From: Leucaena leucocephala
Lineage: Eukaryota; Streptophyta; Magnoliopsida; Fabales; Fabaceae
DNA length: 64,000 bases
Assembly (NCBI GenBank): GCA_037074615.1
Contig: CM073519.1
Span: 30,649,001-30,713,000 of the forward strand
Reading direction: 5' to 3'
A program made the translations under genes and the position numbers. Every line of letters begins with the position of its first letter. Position 1 is the first letter of the stretch. This document shows, in pieces, positions 10,921 to 22,755 of this stretch. Under the pieces are notes generated by a model, which saw only the letters and a program-made list of their open reading frames with translations, was not told the origin of the DNA and ran no database searches.

Positions 10921-13900
10921 TGTCACATCCTTACTTTTAACCTCAATTATACTCCATTATAGGTGATTGGAACCAATTACATGATTATTTGCTTTGAAAA
11001 CATCCATTTCCAAAAGATTTGCTCTCGGGTACTGTTCACTTTTACTGTTCATTTGGTAATCCCATAACATATACCCTACTTTGAAAATTATTAATTAATT
11101 TTAGAAAAATCAAAATAATGTGGTTCTAATTTCTAATGAAATATCTTTCATAAATATTTGAGGGGAAAATATGAACTTGAGGTTATCTGGTCCACACGAA
11201 ATCAGTTTATTGGTTAAAAATCACTATTCATTTGGAAAAATCTGGAAGTTTCAGTTTCTTTGCCTTAAATTTAAAAATTCATTTATCTTTGGTTACTTAT
11301 CCAAATGAACCGTGTTACCTATAGAAATAAATATCTATATGTCCTCTTTAAGGTCACCAAATTTCATAGAAAAACTCGTTCATTTGATATATAAAATCAT
11401 CGTGTGAACGTCGCTGTCTCTAATCATTTACCTTATCTCAATTCCAGATTTTAGTTTCAAATTTGGAAAATCATAACAATTTGGTTACTTACCTAATTAA
11501 GGTTTTCTTGGTGTTAATTTAAAGATCTGTATCTCAGCTACCCTCACACCAAATTTCAGAATAAAACTCGTTGATTGACACATCAAAATTATCTTCAAAT
11601 CCCCACGGCTTCACAACGGGGTTACAGAAACACACACTATGCATGCTAGCATATCATCCCATAGTGTCATGTAACTCATATAACTTATTATACAAACTTA
11701 ATCATCAATATTCACTCTTTTCCTTTAGAGGATCCAGTACCTAAAACATAGTTATGCATGTGGAAGGAATGAGATTTCATGGAAATCCCAATAGCAAGTT
11801 GCACAAACTATAATATCATGAATGAGTAATTGAATGCTTAACATGTTATCATGTGATGGAAGCTAGTTCATAATGGTACATAAGAAAACTCTAACATGCA
11901 TATTGTTATGACATAACTTGCAAGGAGTTACAATCATTCATACTTCATCATAGACATGATGACATAATCTCAAGCTCAACCAAACACCATAATCAACAAG
12001 CAAGCAAAACAATTAAACAAACATGAGTTATAGTTAGGTATCCTTGCTACCTCTTAGCTATCTTGGTCAAGACCTTCTTGGTATGATTTCCTTCCTTCAC
12101 AAATGTCAAAACCTAGCCATTAAAACATAATACCAAGTTACAACTCAACTTGAACACCAAACCAAGACTAGGTTTTCACTAGGTCCCTTTCTTTCTCTAC
12201 TTTATGTTTCCTACTTCTATCTTTCCAAAATAAATTCTCATGGTTCATTTCCACATAATTTTTCATGTAGAATCCAAATATGAAATCAGAATTTCCAAAA
12301 TCAAAACATACCAAGTGCTACAGTACCAAACCGAAATGGATGTCCCTTTTTCCAAAAATTCACATTTTGATTCCAATGCTTCCAATACTTGTTCTCCTAC
12401 TTTATTCCCACACAATTTTCCATTTTAAACTCATTGGAAGCATCAAAATCATGAAATTCCATCATATGATACCAGCAAGAACACAAAACCCTAAATCCAA
12501 ACATACTTGAATTCCCAAGCTTATACCACTTGATTCTAGCTTGTTTAAGCTTGTCTAAACTATCCATAACATAAAACTCATATTTTAACCATATATGAGC
12601 AACACTTCCAGCAGTAACCATAAGGGAAATATAGCACAAAACCCCTTAAAACCATGAGCTAACCTACTAGAACCAAGCTCAAGATCAAGGGAGATGATTA
12701 CCTTGCTTGTTACTTCACTTTGGTTGCTTCTTTCTTGGTTGAATGGAAATTTTGCAAGAGTTTCCCCATGGTTCACCATGCATGCCAAAGTGATATGAAT
12801 AGGGGGTATTTATAGAGAAATTTGGGTTGAAATGGATGGCCAAGATTGATTTGGTTACTATTTGATACAAGGGCTCACATTTAATCTTGGATTTAACTTT
12901 TTATAAAAAGAATAATTATGACATCATGTGGGACAGCTCATGGGACACCTAATATGGGTATGTGGCGTGCTTCCCATGTAAGGAAACTTCTGGAAAAATT
13001 TCAGTCTAATCTGGTACCGATCGGAGCAATTTCACAACAATAGGACTATTTTCTATTCCTGAGTTTTTTATAATATACCAGGATAAGTATTCTATCCTGG
13101 AAATTAATTTCTAGGCTTCTCATACCATTGAAAATGTTAGACTGAGTATTTATCTGCCATGCATCCCTTTGAAAATGACCAAAATACCCTTGGTGTCCTT
13201 TATTACATTGTACTAACCCTAAGGGCATAATTGTCATTTCACCCCTCTTTGTACTGCCTTATGGCATATATATTGGCTCTAACTAATCACATTTATACAA
13301 TGTGCCAAGTTTTTTGCCTATCTATACAGTATGGGCATCCAGGGGCATTTTTGTAATTTCGCACTTTGCCTGTATTGCTATGGTCTTTGGCCTACTTAAC
13401 TGTCCAGTCACCTTAATGGGCTCATGATGGTGCCATTTGGTCCTTATTCTGGGCTTATTGCCTGTATTACCTTTATGGCCCAATTTACAATACAACTCTC
13501 TTCATCCTATTTATCGGGTATTTTATTTCACTGTAAAATCCTGTATGGCTTCTACAGGGTTCCTTTTCTGATTCTGTCAATTTTATAAATTCATATATTG
13601 AATATATGAATTTTTTATAAGGCCTTGTCTGATTCTAAGATCTGAAAAATACTGTAATAATTCCTTCTAACTTCAGGAATTTATATCAATTAATCGGGAC
13701 CTCAAATCAAAATTCTTTGTTGCGTTAAACTGACCGGAATATTTTTGTCTATCTACTAGTAAAATTTGGGTCTGATCTGATTCTGGACATTTTTGGCCTA
13801 TTTTTGCTCAACTTTTCCATATTTATATTTAGGTCCCTTAACTTTGGATTAATTGCACTTTAGTCCCTGAACTTTTCATTAATTGTATTTAGGTCCCTCC

Positions 13901-14083
13901 TTTTATTTCTACTTCAACTTTTTACCTTCAAACTTTTCAATTTTCGTTTAGGTCTCTATTCTTTCCTTAGTTATTAATCCTTCCATTTCATTTCTCAATC
14001 TGATACAGTCTATTCCAAGAAACTCATATCCATTTCATATAATCTGTACACACATATCATATAGGAAAATTGTGGATATGACA
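10921..14083 (-). repeat. 3' LTR of element A (3,163 bp)
   Basis: Minus-strand ends are TGTCATATCCACAATTTTCC at 14083 and AAGGATGTGACA at 10921. It carries a TATA box near 12802-12815 and a splice-donor-like GCAAGGTAATC near 12695-12705. The upstream region has several short repeats of the type AGGGACCTAAATacAATTAA (13800-13960). ORFs inside it (12240-12788, 13046-13237) recur only because the LTR recurs. Confidence 0.92.
12802..12815 (-). promoter_or_regulatory. LTR TATA box (element A, 3' LTR)
   Basis: Minus strand reads CTATAAATACCCCC. The same box occurs at equivalent places in the other long gypsy LTRs of the window (18686-18700, 24044-24058, 53423-53436, 62168-62180), so it is likely the transcription promoter of these families. 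No transcript data are available. Confidence 0.7.
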
Positions 14084-14098
14084 TTTCTCTCCCCTTTA
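14084..14098 (-). other. Polypurine tract of element A
   Basis: Minus strand reads AAAGGGGAGAGAAA directly before the 3' LTR start. The sequence AAATTTTAAGGATAAAATTT lies just upstream, the context also seen at 34500-34541 in the family B element. Confidence 0.85.
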
Positions 14099-14136
14099 AA
14101 ATAAATTTTATCCTTAAAATTTATATTACATATATA

Positions 14137-15028
14137 CTAAGGAAATAGTTTAGGGTATGTTTCTCTCATTCTTTCCTCTGCTTCCCATGTAGCTTCACTC
14201 TCTGTTAATCCCTTCCAGACCACCTTAACTAAAGGGATCTGCTTATTTCGCAACTGCTTGACCTTTCTATCTACAATCTGTACTAGTCCAACTTCATAAG
14301 TCAGGTCATCTCGCAGTGCAATATCATCCTGGTCAACCACATATGATGGATTTGGAACATATTTGATTAACTGGGAAACATGGAATACATCATGAATCTT
14401 GCTGAGATGTGGAGAAAGAGCTAATTTATAAGCCACTAATCGTACTCTTAAGAGGATCTGAAATGGCCCAATGTATATAGGATGCAGCTTCTTCACTTTG
14501 ATTGATTGCCCAGCTCCTATCGTTGGAATCAACTTAAGGAATACATGCTCTCCTTCTTCAAACTCTAACGGCTTTCTACTGATATCAGCATAACTCTTCT
14601 GTCTACTTTGAGCCGTTAATAGCCTCTTTCTAATCTTATCAATCTGTGCTGTTGTCTGGTCTACTATGTTAGGCCAAACATCCTCCTTTCGCTCAACTCC
14701 CCAGCATAAGGGAGATCTATACTTCCGTCCATAAAGTGCTTCAAACAGAGCCATCTGAATGCTAGCCTGATAACTGTTGTTATAGGCAAACTCTATCAAT
14801 GGTAGATGGACATCTTAACTCCCTTTGAAATCTAAGACACAAGGTCTTAACATATCCTTAAGCGTCTGGATTGTTCTCCCAGATTGACCATCTATTTGAG
14901 GATGGTAAGCTGTACTAAATCTGAGAGTATTGTCAATTTCTTTATGTAGAGCTCGCCAAAAGTTTGATATAAACCAAGGATCTGTGTCAGATATGATACT
15001 ACTGGGAATACCATGTAGTCTTCAATAC
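14137..15028 (-). pseudogene. Integrase C-terminal half plus chromodomain (gypsy pol fragment)
   Basis: The open part, 14137-14799, encodes about 220 residues. MIEFAYNNSYQASIQM and ALYGRKYRSPLCW mark the end of the integrase core. A GPFQILLRV segment follows, and the C-terminus (about residues 168-220) holds a chromodomain-like stretch with IPLVKVVWKG and EATWEAEERM, typical of Tekay/Del-type chromoviruses. The reading continues upstream across a stop near 14815 with ISDTDPWFISNFW and a YHPQIDGQ segment, so the second catalytic Asp is present; in IDGQSGRT a Gly replaces the usual catalytic Glu (SERT). The family enzyme inserts cDNA, and the chromodomain steers it to chromatin marks. Here it is joined directly to gag by an internal deletion near 15029-15065 and is not functional alone. 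Confidence 0.88.
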
Positions 15029-15517
15029 TAGCATCTCTCTCTACCATATGTTAGCATCTCTCTCTAGCTGGTATATTGCCATATGTGCTTTACTCTTAGA
15101 TAGACAACCCAGTACCTTGAAGATCTTCTCTAATGTACTGATCCAATCCTTCGCTTTCTATACATTGAATGTTCCCTCAAACGTCGGAGGACTATGCTTA
15201 TAGAACTTAGTCATCTACTGTTGAATACCAGCAGGATCTACTGTATGTCTTGTTTGTCTTGGCTGTTCTGTTGTCTGTTGAACTATCTCTGGTTCTATAT
15301 TAGCTGTACCAGCAGATTCTGGTTACCGTAGGTTCTCTACCGCTTCTGCTACAACCGCTGCTATGGCAGCATCCCTTTCCTGTTCACTCCTTGCTTGAGC
15401 AGTTCTTACTTCCTCTATCAGCTTCTGCTGCTATTCCAATCGTTCTATGATCAATTGATTAATGTCTCCATCATTTTGGGGTTCACTCGAAGAACTAGCT
15501 CTTCTTGTTCTTACCAT
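15029..15517 (-). pseudogene. Gypsy gag N-terminal fragment
   Basis: It starts at ATG 15517-15515 with MVRTRRASSSSEPQ, a common opening of gypsy Gag, followed by a Gln/Glu/Ala-rich coiled-coil-like region with three in-frame stops. Next come FYKHSPPTFEG and WISTLEKIFKVLGC, the conserved start of the plant retrotransposon gag domain. It ends abruptly after AIYQLERDANIW, where capsid-like Gag would normally continue for over 100 residues to a zinc knuckle. From there the sequence jumps to integrase. The join lies at two copies of tagcatctctctcta (15029-15043 and 15051-15065). Gag would form the particle shell; this one is truncated and dead. Confidence 0.85.
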
Positions 15518-15710
15518 TTTGTTTTACTATCGTAATAGGATAGAAAGGAATACTATAATTAACATACTTTATATTCAATTCCAAACATAGCGTACAGCAA
15601 GTTTAACATCATCACATAAACTTTTTATAACATACACACATACATTTACTATGTCATTACTAGTCATGAGTACATAGAATACAGCAATATTCAATCATAC
15701 ATCTATTACA

Positions 15711-16606
15711 TTATGTTTCCTCATAGTGGATCCTAATGAACTCCCCTATCATATAGATCCAATCATGGATATCCTCAAAGGGTTCCTCTTCAAAGTACTG
15801 ATCTAGCTCTTCTCTCCATGTTACTGTAAGAGGCAAAATATCATCCATGATGTTAACCCAATCAGTGAGGGTAAGGGTATTTATATCATATGCCTGATAG
15901 ACTTCTCGAATTCTAGTTATGAAGTTCATGTAAGTTCTGTAATCTTGGTCTACTTCTCTAACTAGCATTCTTCTCAAGTCATACAGCTACCCAACTAATT
16001 CCACTACTTTCTTGAACCGATCCTCTATCATATTCTTTCTTGGTACTAACTCTATAACATAGGTAGGATCAAGGTATATTTCTACTATTGGCTTCTTTGT
16101 TCCACTGGGACCTGGGATATCTGTAGGGTCTGGTCTGTGACTAGATCTAGGTATGTCAACTGCATAACTGGGTTCAAGTACACTAGCTGGTTCAGGTACT
16201 TGACTTGAATCAGGGACATTTATCTCAATAGCTTGTCTAGGTACAGGTTCTACAGTTCCCACAATATAGGAGTACCCTTTCTCAACCTGATCTTCCTGAG
16301 GATCTTCCATCTCTATATCATTCATCTGAACTATATCTCCCTTTCTATTAGGGTTAGCTGCCTTAGGAGGTACCACATTGACAGGTGGGTCTGAAATATG
16401 TTCCTCAAGTTCATCCTCTTCTGATAGTACATCCTCATTTGATGTTTCATCCATCCTATTTGATCCCACAGAAGATCTATCTAACCTACCCAATTTTGAT
16501 TTACTACTGGAATCATTAATGTGAATTACTGGAGGAAGACCAAACTCCAGATCATGTATCAATGCCTCAACCTCCTCCGAGTTCCAACCTAACTTATCTA
16601 AACTAA
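15711..16606 (-). pseudogene. Unrecognised acidic ORF in the leader between PBS and gag
   Basis: One reading frame runs from about 16606 to 15711, broken only by a TAG at 15987-15989, giving roughly 295 codons. No ATG is present at its upstream end, so the start has been lost or lies in an upstream frame (an ATG near 16668 opens MTESRTSELQ). The first two thirds are low-complexity and Glu/Asp/Ser/Pro-rich. The last 90 codons are compact and aromatic (DWVNIMDDILPLTVTW, FEDIHDWIYMIGEF). No zinc knuckle, protease or polymerase motif is seen. Its place, between primer-binding site and gag on the same strand, is unusual for this group. I do not recognise the family; function unknown. Confidence 0.6.
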
Positions 16607-16768
16607 AAACTTATGGTAAAGGGTCTCCTTGGTTTACTGTAGTTCTGATGTTCTAGACTCAGTCATCTTTATCCTACAATAATTAACTTAGGGTCAATTA
16701 TTCAAATTTTACTTATGTATCAGTCTATAAATAATCTAATTAGAGCATTTCCTAAGCCAAAATCCTTT

Positions 16769-16780
16769 GCTCTGATACCA
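16769..16780 (-). other. Primer-binding site (initiator tRNA-Met type)
   Basis: Minus strand reads TGGTATCAGAGC three bases after the 5' LTR end. This matches the 3' end of plant initiator methionine tRNA, the usual minus-strand primer for plant LTR retrotransposons. It fixes the element as minus-oriented. Confidence 0.92.
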
Positions 16781-16783
16781 AAA

Positions 16784-19700
16784 TGTCACATCCTTACTTT
16801 TAACCTCAATTATACTCTATTAGAGGTGATTGGAACCAATTACATGATCATTTGCTTTGAAAACATCCATTTCCAAAAGATTTGCTCTCGGGGGTACTAT
16901 TCACTTTTACTGTTCATTTGGTAATTCTAGAACATGTACCCTACTTTGAAAATTTATAATTAATTGTAGAAAAATTAAAAAGATGTGGTTCCAATTTTTA
17001 ATGAAAGACCTTTCATAAATATTTGAGGGAAAAATATGAAATTGAGGTTCTCTGGTCCACACAAAATCAGTTTATTGGTTAAAAATCACTGTTCATTTGG
17101 TAAAATCTGGAAGTTCCAGTTTCTTGGCCTTAACTTTAAAAAATTCATTTCTCTTTGGTTACTTATCCAAATGAACCGTTTTACCTATGGAAATAAATAT
17201 CTAGATGTCGTCTTTAAGGTCACCAAATTTTATAGAAAAAATTGTTCATTTGATATATAAAATCATCGTGTGAACGTCGCTCTTTCTAATCGTTTACTTT
17301 ATCTCAATTCCAGATTTTAGTTTCAAATTTGGAAAATCATAACAATTCGGTTACTTATCCAATTAAGGTGTTCTTGGTGTCAATTTAAATCTCTGTATCT
17401 CATCTACTTTCACACCAAATTTCATACCAAAAATCATTGATTTACACATCAAAATCATCATCACATCACCACGGCCTCACAATACGGTTACAGAAACATA
17501 CACCATGCATGCTAGTATATTATCCCATAGTGTCATGTAAGTCATATAACTTATTATACAAACTTAATCATCAATATTCACAATTTTCCCTTGAGAGGAT
17601 CCAGCACCTAAAACATAGTTATGCATGTGGAAGGAATGAGATTTCATGGAAATCCCAATAGCAAGTTACACAAACTATAATATCATGCATGAATAATTGA
17701 ATGCTTAAAATGTTATCATGTGATGGGAGCTACTTCATAATGGTACATAAGAAAACTCTAATATGCATATTGTTATGAAATAACTTGCAAGGAGTTGCAA
17801 TCAATCATACTTCATCATAGACATGATGACATAATCTCAAGCTCAACCAAACACCATAATCAACAAGCAAGCAAAGCAATTAAACAAACATGAGTTATAG
17901 TTAGGTATCCTTGCTACCTCTTAGTTATCTTGGTCAAGACCTTCTTGCGATGATTTTCTTCCTTCACAAATGTCAAAACCTAGCCATTACAAAAAAAATA
18001 CCAAGTTACAACTAAACTTGAACACAAAACCAAGACTAGGTTTTCACTAGCTCCCTTTCTTTCTCTACTTTATGTTTCCTACTTCCATCTTTCCAAAATA
18101 AATTCTCATGGTTCATTTCCACATAATTTTTCATGTAGAATCCAAATATGAAATCAGAATTTCCAAAATAAAAACATACCAATTACTACAGTACCAAACC
18201 TAAATGGATGTCCCATTTCAAAAAAATCACATTTTGATTCCAATGCTTCCAATACTTGTTCTCCTACTTTATCCCCACACAATTTTCCATTTTAAACTCA
18301 TTGGAAGCATCAAAATCATGAAAATTCCATCATATGAACAGTACCATGTACAGTACCAGCAAGAACACAAAACCCTAAATCCAAACATACTTGAATTCCC
18401 AAGTTTATACCACTTGATTCCAGCTTGTTTAAGCTTGTCTAAACTATCCATAACATAAAACTCATATTTTAACCACATATTGGAAGAACTTCTAGCAGCA
18501 ACCATAAGGGAAATAGAGCACAAAAACCCCTTAAAATGAAGTGCTAACTTGCTAGAACAAAGGTCAAGATCAAGGGAGATGATTACCTTGCTTCTTTCTT
18601 CAAGTTGTGTGCTTCTTTCTTGGTTGAATGGAAATTTTGCAAGAGTTTCCCCATGGTTCACCATGCATGCCAAAGTGATATGAATAGGGGGTATTTATAG
18701 AGAAATTTGGGTTGAAATGGATGGCCAAGATTGATTTGGTTACTATTTGATACAAGGGCTCACATTTAATCTTGGATTTAACTTTTTCTAAGAAGAATAA
18801 TTATGGCATCTTGTGGGAAATCTCATGGGACACCTAATATGTGTATGTGGCATGCTGCCCATGTAAGGAAACTTCTAAAAAAAATTTAGTCTAATCTGGT
18901 ACCGATTGGAGCAGTTTCACAACAACTGCCGGACTGTTTTATGTTCCTGGTTTTTTTTATAATATACTAGGATATGTATTATATCATGGAAATTAATTTC
19001 TAGGCTTCTCATAGCATTGAAAATATTAGACTGAGTATTTATCTGCCATCCATCCCTTGGAAAATGACCAAAATAACTTTGGTGTCCTTTCTTGCACTGT
19101 ACTAACCCTAAGGGCATAATTGTCATTTCACCTCTCTTTGTATTGCCTTATGGCATATATACTGGCTCTAACTAATCACATTTATACAATGTACCAAGTT
19201 TTTTGCCTATCTAGAATGACTAAAATGACCTCCATCCACTACTGGTACAGTATGGGCATCTAGGAGCATTTTCGTAATTTTGCACTTTTCCTGGACTACT
19301 CTGGTATTTGGCCCACTTAACTGTCCAGTCACCTTAATGGGCTCATGATGGCACCATTTGGGCCTTATTATGGGCTTATTACTTGTATTACCTTTATGGC
19401 CTAATTTACAATACAAATCTCCCAATCCTATTCATCGGGTATTTTATTTCACTGTAAAATCCCGTATGGCTTCTATAGGGTTCCTTTTATGATTCTGTCA
19501 ATTTTATAAATTCGTATATTAAATATATGAATTTTCTATAAGGTCTTTTCTGATTCTGAGATCTAAAAAATACTATAATAATTCCTTCTGACTTCAGAAA
19601 TTTATATCAATTAATCGGGACCTCAAATCAAAATTCTGTGTTGCGTTAAACTGACAAAAATATTTTTGTCTATCTACTGGTAAAATTTGGGTCTGATCTG

Positions 19701-20004
19701 ATTCTGGGAATTTCTGGCCTATTTTTGCTTAACTTTTTCATATTTACACTTAGGTCCCTTAACTTTGGATTAATTGTACTTTAGTCCCTGAACTTTTCAT
19801 TAATTGCATTTAGGTCCCTCCTTTTATTTCTACTTCAACTTTTTACCTTCAAACTTTTCAATTTTCATTTAGGTCCCTATTCTTTCCTTAGTTATTAATC
19901 CTTCCCTTTCCTTTCTCAATCTGATACAGTCTATTCTAAGAAACTCATATCCATTTCAGATAATCTGTACACACATATCATATAGAAAATTTGGGGATAT
20001 GACA
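16784..20004 (-). repeat. 5' LTR of element A (3,221 bp)
   Basis: Minus-strand ends are TGTCATATCCCCAAATTTTC at 20004 and AAGGATGTGACA at 16784. It is collinear with 10921-14083 and about 58 bp longer through small indels, for example an extra tacagtaccatg block near 18340-18360. The TATA box lies at 18686-18700 and a splice-donor-like site near 18580-18590. Confidence 0.92.
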
Positions 20005-20009
20005 CTTAC
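20005..20009. repeat. Target-site duplication CTTAC (right) of element A
   Basis: Identical to 10916-10920 and directly follows the CA terminus of the right LTR. Confidence 0.92.
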
Positions 20010-20990
20010 ACCAAACAAAGCCTTATTTGATGTCATGGATGATATCACTTTTTGGCTTGGTGGGCAAGCTAGTTTGAAGATTCAATATGTCCGATCAAAT
20101 AATGTTTGGATTAATATATACCCCCAATTTCACATCCCATTTTGACGGCTCATGAGCCATAGCGGAAGCTCTGCTAAATTTAATTTTGAGCTTAGGAGAA
20201 AGCATAAAGCTTGGAGGAAAAAGAAAGGTAATTAGCTCCTTTGATCTTGAATTTTATTCTAGGAAGTTTTGCTCTTGGTTTTAAGTGGTTTTATGATATT
20301 TTCCTTTTAGTGTTGCTGCTGGATGTACTGTTCATATGTGGTGGGAATATAAATTTTGTTATATATAATTTAGGCACGCTTAAACAAGTCAGAATCAAGT
20401 AGTATTGGATTAGAAATTCAAATATACATTCAATTAGGGTCTTGTGTTCTTGGCTGCCACTGTATGAATAACTGTTCATATGTGAGAATTTCATGATTTG
20501 AATGCTTCCAATGGAAAATGGAAAATTGTGTGGGGGTAAGGTAGAGAAATAAGTAGTGGAAGCATTGAAATCAAAATTATAATTTTTGGAATACAAAAGG
20601 AGGTGTTCCAGTACTGTACAGTAGCCAAGAAAGAAGTTTCAATTTGAAAATTCTAACTTCATATTTAGATTCTACATGAAAAGTTGTGTGAAAATAAATC
20701 ATGATAATTTATTTTGGAAAGATGAAAGTATAAGACATAAAATGGACAAAGATGGAACCTAGTGAAAACCTAATGTTGGAATTGCTTTAAAATTGAGTTA
20801 TAACTTGCTATTGCTTTATAATGGCTAGGTTTTGACATTTGTTTTGAAAGATAACCATTTCAAGGAGAGCTAGACAAAGATAACTTAAGAGGTAGCAAGA
20901 ATACCTAACTATAATCTTATAGTTGTTTGACTTTATACTTACTTGTTAATTGTGATTTTTGGTTGAGCTTGTGATGATGCTATGATGGAA
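20010..20990 (+). mobile_element. Gypsy family B LTR, continuation after element A
   Basis: It resumes the copy begun at 9798 and parallels 35675-36660. Shared landmarks are cactttttggcttggtgg, ggagaaagcat, aagaaaggtaattag and ggaagcattgaaatcaaaat. It stops near 20990 after ggttgagcttgtgatgatgc, where the sequence switches to the other strand of the same LTR family. The 3' third is missing. Confidence 0.78.
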
Positions 20991-20995
20991 CAGCA

Positions 20996-21843
20996 AAACT
21001 CGTTGGTTAATTTGATGTCAAAACCGTCATAAAGTCTCAGCCTCTTAATAGAACACACAATAATGTATTATTCATCCCATAATATCATCCCATAATGTCA
21101 AGTAGTCAATCTAACTCATCATACAAGTTCATTCATCCATATTTACCCTATTTCCTTTGCAATATCCAGCACCTATAACATGATTATGTATATGGAAAGA
21201 ATGAGATTTCATGAAAATCAATAGCAAGTCATACAAATTATAATATCATGCATGCTTGATTAAATGCCTAACATGTTATCATGATATAGGAGCTACTTCA
21301 TAATCATACATAAGCAAACTCTAACATGCATATTGTCATGACATTAGTTGCAAGGAGCTAAATTCATTCATACTTCATCACATCATCATATCATTAACTT
21401 AAGCTCAACCAAACATCACAACTAACAAGTAAGCATAAAATGAAACAAATGCATATTCTTCCCAAACAAATGTCAAACCCTAACCATTTCAAGTTACAAC
21501 TCAACTTCAAAACAATTCCAAGACTAGATTCGTACTAGATCCCATTCTTTTTCTATTTTATGTCTTATACTTCCATCTTTCTAAAATAAATTCTCATAGT
21601 TCATTCCATATAATTTTTCATGTAGAATCCAAATATGAAATCAAAATTTCCAAAACCAAACTACTTCCTTGGCTAATGTATAGAACCGAAATGCCTCCTT
21701 TTATTTTCTAAATATTCTCATTTTGATTATAATGCTTCCACTACTTGTTTCTCTACCATATCCCCACACAATTTTCCATTTTAAAACCATTTGATACATC
21801 AAAATTATGAAATTCTAACATATTAATAGTGATTCATATAGTG
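20996..21843 (-). mobile_element. Gypsy family B-like LTR, inverted piece (left part)
   Basis: It is collinear with minus-oriented element A LTR sequence from about 11565 onwards (aaaactcgttg, tatcccataatgtca, gctcaaccaaac). It is therefore opposite in orientation to 20010-20990. It is interrupted at 21849 by the LARD-like element and resumes at 31257. The first 640 bp expected at this LTR end are missing. Confidence 0.75.
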
Positions 21844-21848
21844 GTAGC
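21844..21848. repeat. Target-site duplication GTAGC (left) of LARD-like element
   Basis: GTAGC precedes the element at 21849 and follows it at 31257-31261. The two flanks join into continuous family B LTR sequence. Confidence 0.85.
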
Positions 21849-22750
21849 TATAATATCCTCATTTTCATGTCTTAGGGACCAAATGGTAGCATCTGGAACC
21901 ACTTCTAAGGCTATTGAAGTCAAATTACTCAATCTGAAATTTTACTCTTAGTGAGTACTGTTCATTGTGTAAATTCCAGTGGAGTGACCTGACTTCAAAA
22001 AATCATAACTAATTCTAGAAAAATTGAAATAGAATGGTTCAAATTGTAAACTGAAGCTAACTTAATGGTCTTTCAGGGAAAAATAACTTGTTGACCATGC
22101 CTTGACCAGGTCAACGTCAGTAAACATCTGAAGTTTACTCTTCATCCTGCGTTTTCCCCTGATTTTAGTACTTTGGTCCCAACATTTGCACTACCCAATC
22201 CCCAACTTTTCTTCATGATTCTTTAGTCCTCTTCTAACATACCTATGGGATTAGGATTACATGGAAAGGGATGAGATTTTTGGAAAAATCTCAGTAGCAA
22301 ATAGTACTAAATAATGCATGATTAATGTAAATACTTGTACTTGCTTGTGAAAGTGTTAACATTGTCTAATGTACTTGCTTCCATGTTATATATGAAATAC
22401 AATTGGCCAAAGTAATCATAGAAACAGAGCTTGATACATAAGCACATATGCAACACAATTCAACAAAGCCATTGCACAATCAAGTATAACATTCAATATA
22501 TACAAGTTTAGGATAAGTTCACTACCTGGCATGTAGCCTTTCCTTATAGCCTTTAGCCTTGTCTCTAAGGTCCCTTCTTTTCATATGTTAGGGCCTATAC
22601 ATAGCATAATAATATCTTTATTATTATCCAGTACAGCTCTACTTAACTCATGCTTAACTTGGGGTAATATCGTTAATCTGACATTCCCTTAACTTTCTTT
22701 CTATATATAGCTAACCTCATTAATACAGATATTTCTCTATTCTAAACACT

Positions 22751-22755
22751 AAGAG
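22751..22755. repeat. Target-site duplication AAGAG (left) of solo LTR
   Basis: AAGAG here and at 25918-25922. The uninterrupted site is seen in the sister LTR at about 30272 (cactaagagcaatcctc), which confirms the empty-site sequence. Confidence 0.93.

Larger units (their letters stand above)
10921..20004 (-). mobile_element. Ty3/gypsy chromovirus-type element A, structurally complete, internally deleted
   Basis: Two LTRs in direct repeat (10921-14083 and 16784-20004) enclose a 2.7 kb interior with primer-binding site, polypurine tract, gag part, integrase plus chromodomain part and a leader ORF, all on the minus strand. A perfect 5 bp duplication CTTAC flanks it. A normal interior of this type encodes gag, protease, reverse transcriptase, RNase H and integrase; here the section from mid-gag to mid-integrase is missing, so the element could move only with help from a relative. 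The LTRs differ at three of about the first 85 bases, so insertion is not very recent. It sits inside a family B LTR. Confidence 0.92.

Noticed and set aside
12585..12788. Paired ORFs in element A LTRs (12585-12788 and 18269-18673)
   Set aside because: Both cross the TATA-leader region of the LTR and differ in frame integrity. No domain is present.
14137..14799. Intact functional chromodomain gene
   Set aside because: The 220-codon ORF starts in mid-integrase, lacks the N-terminal zinc site and first catalytic Asp, and sits in a deleted retrotransposon.
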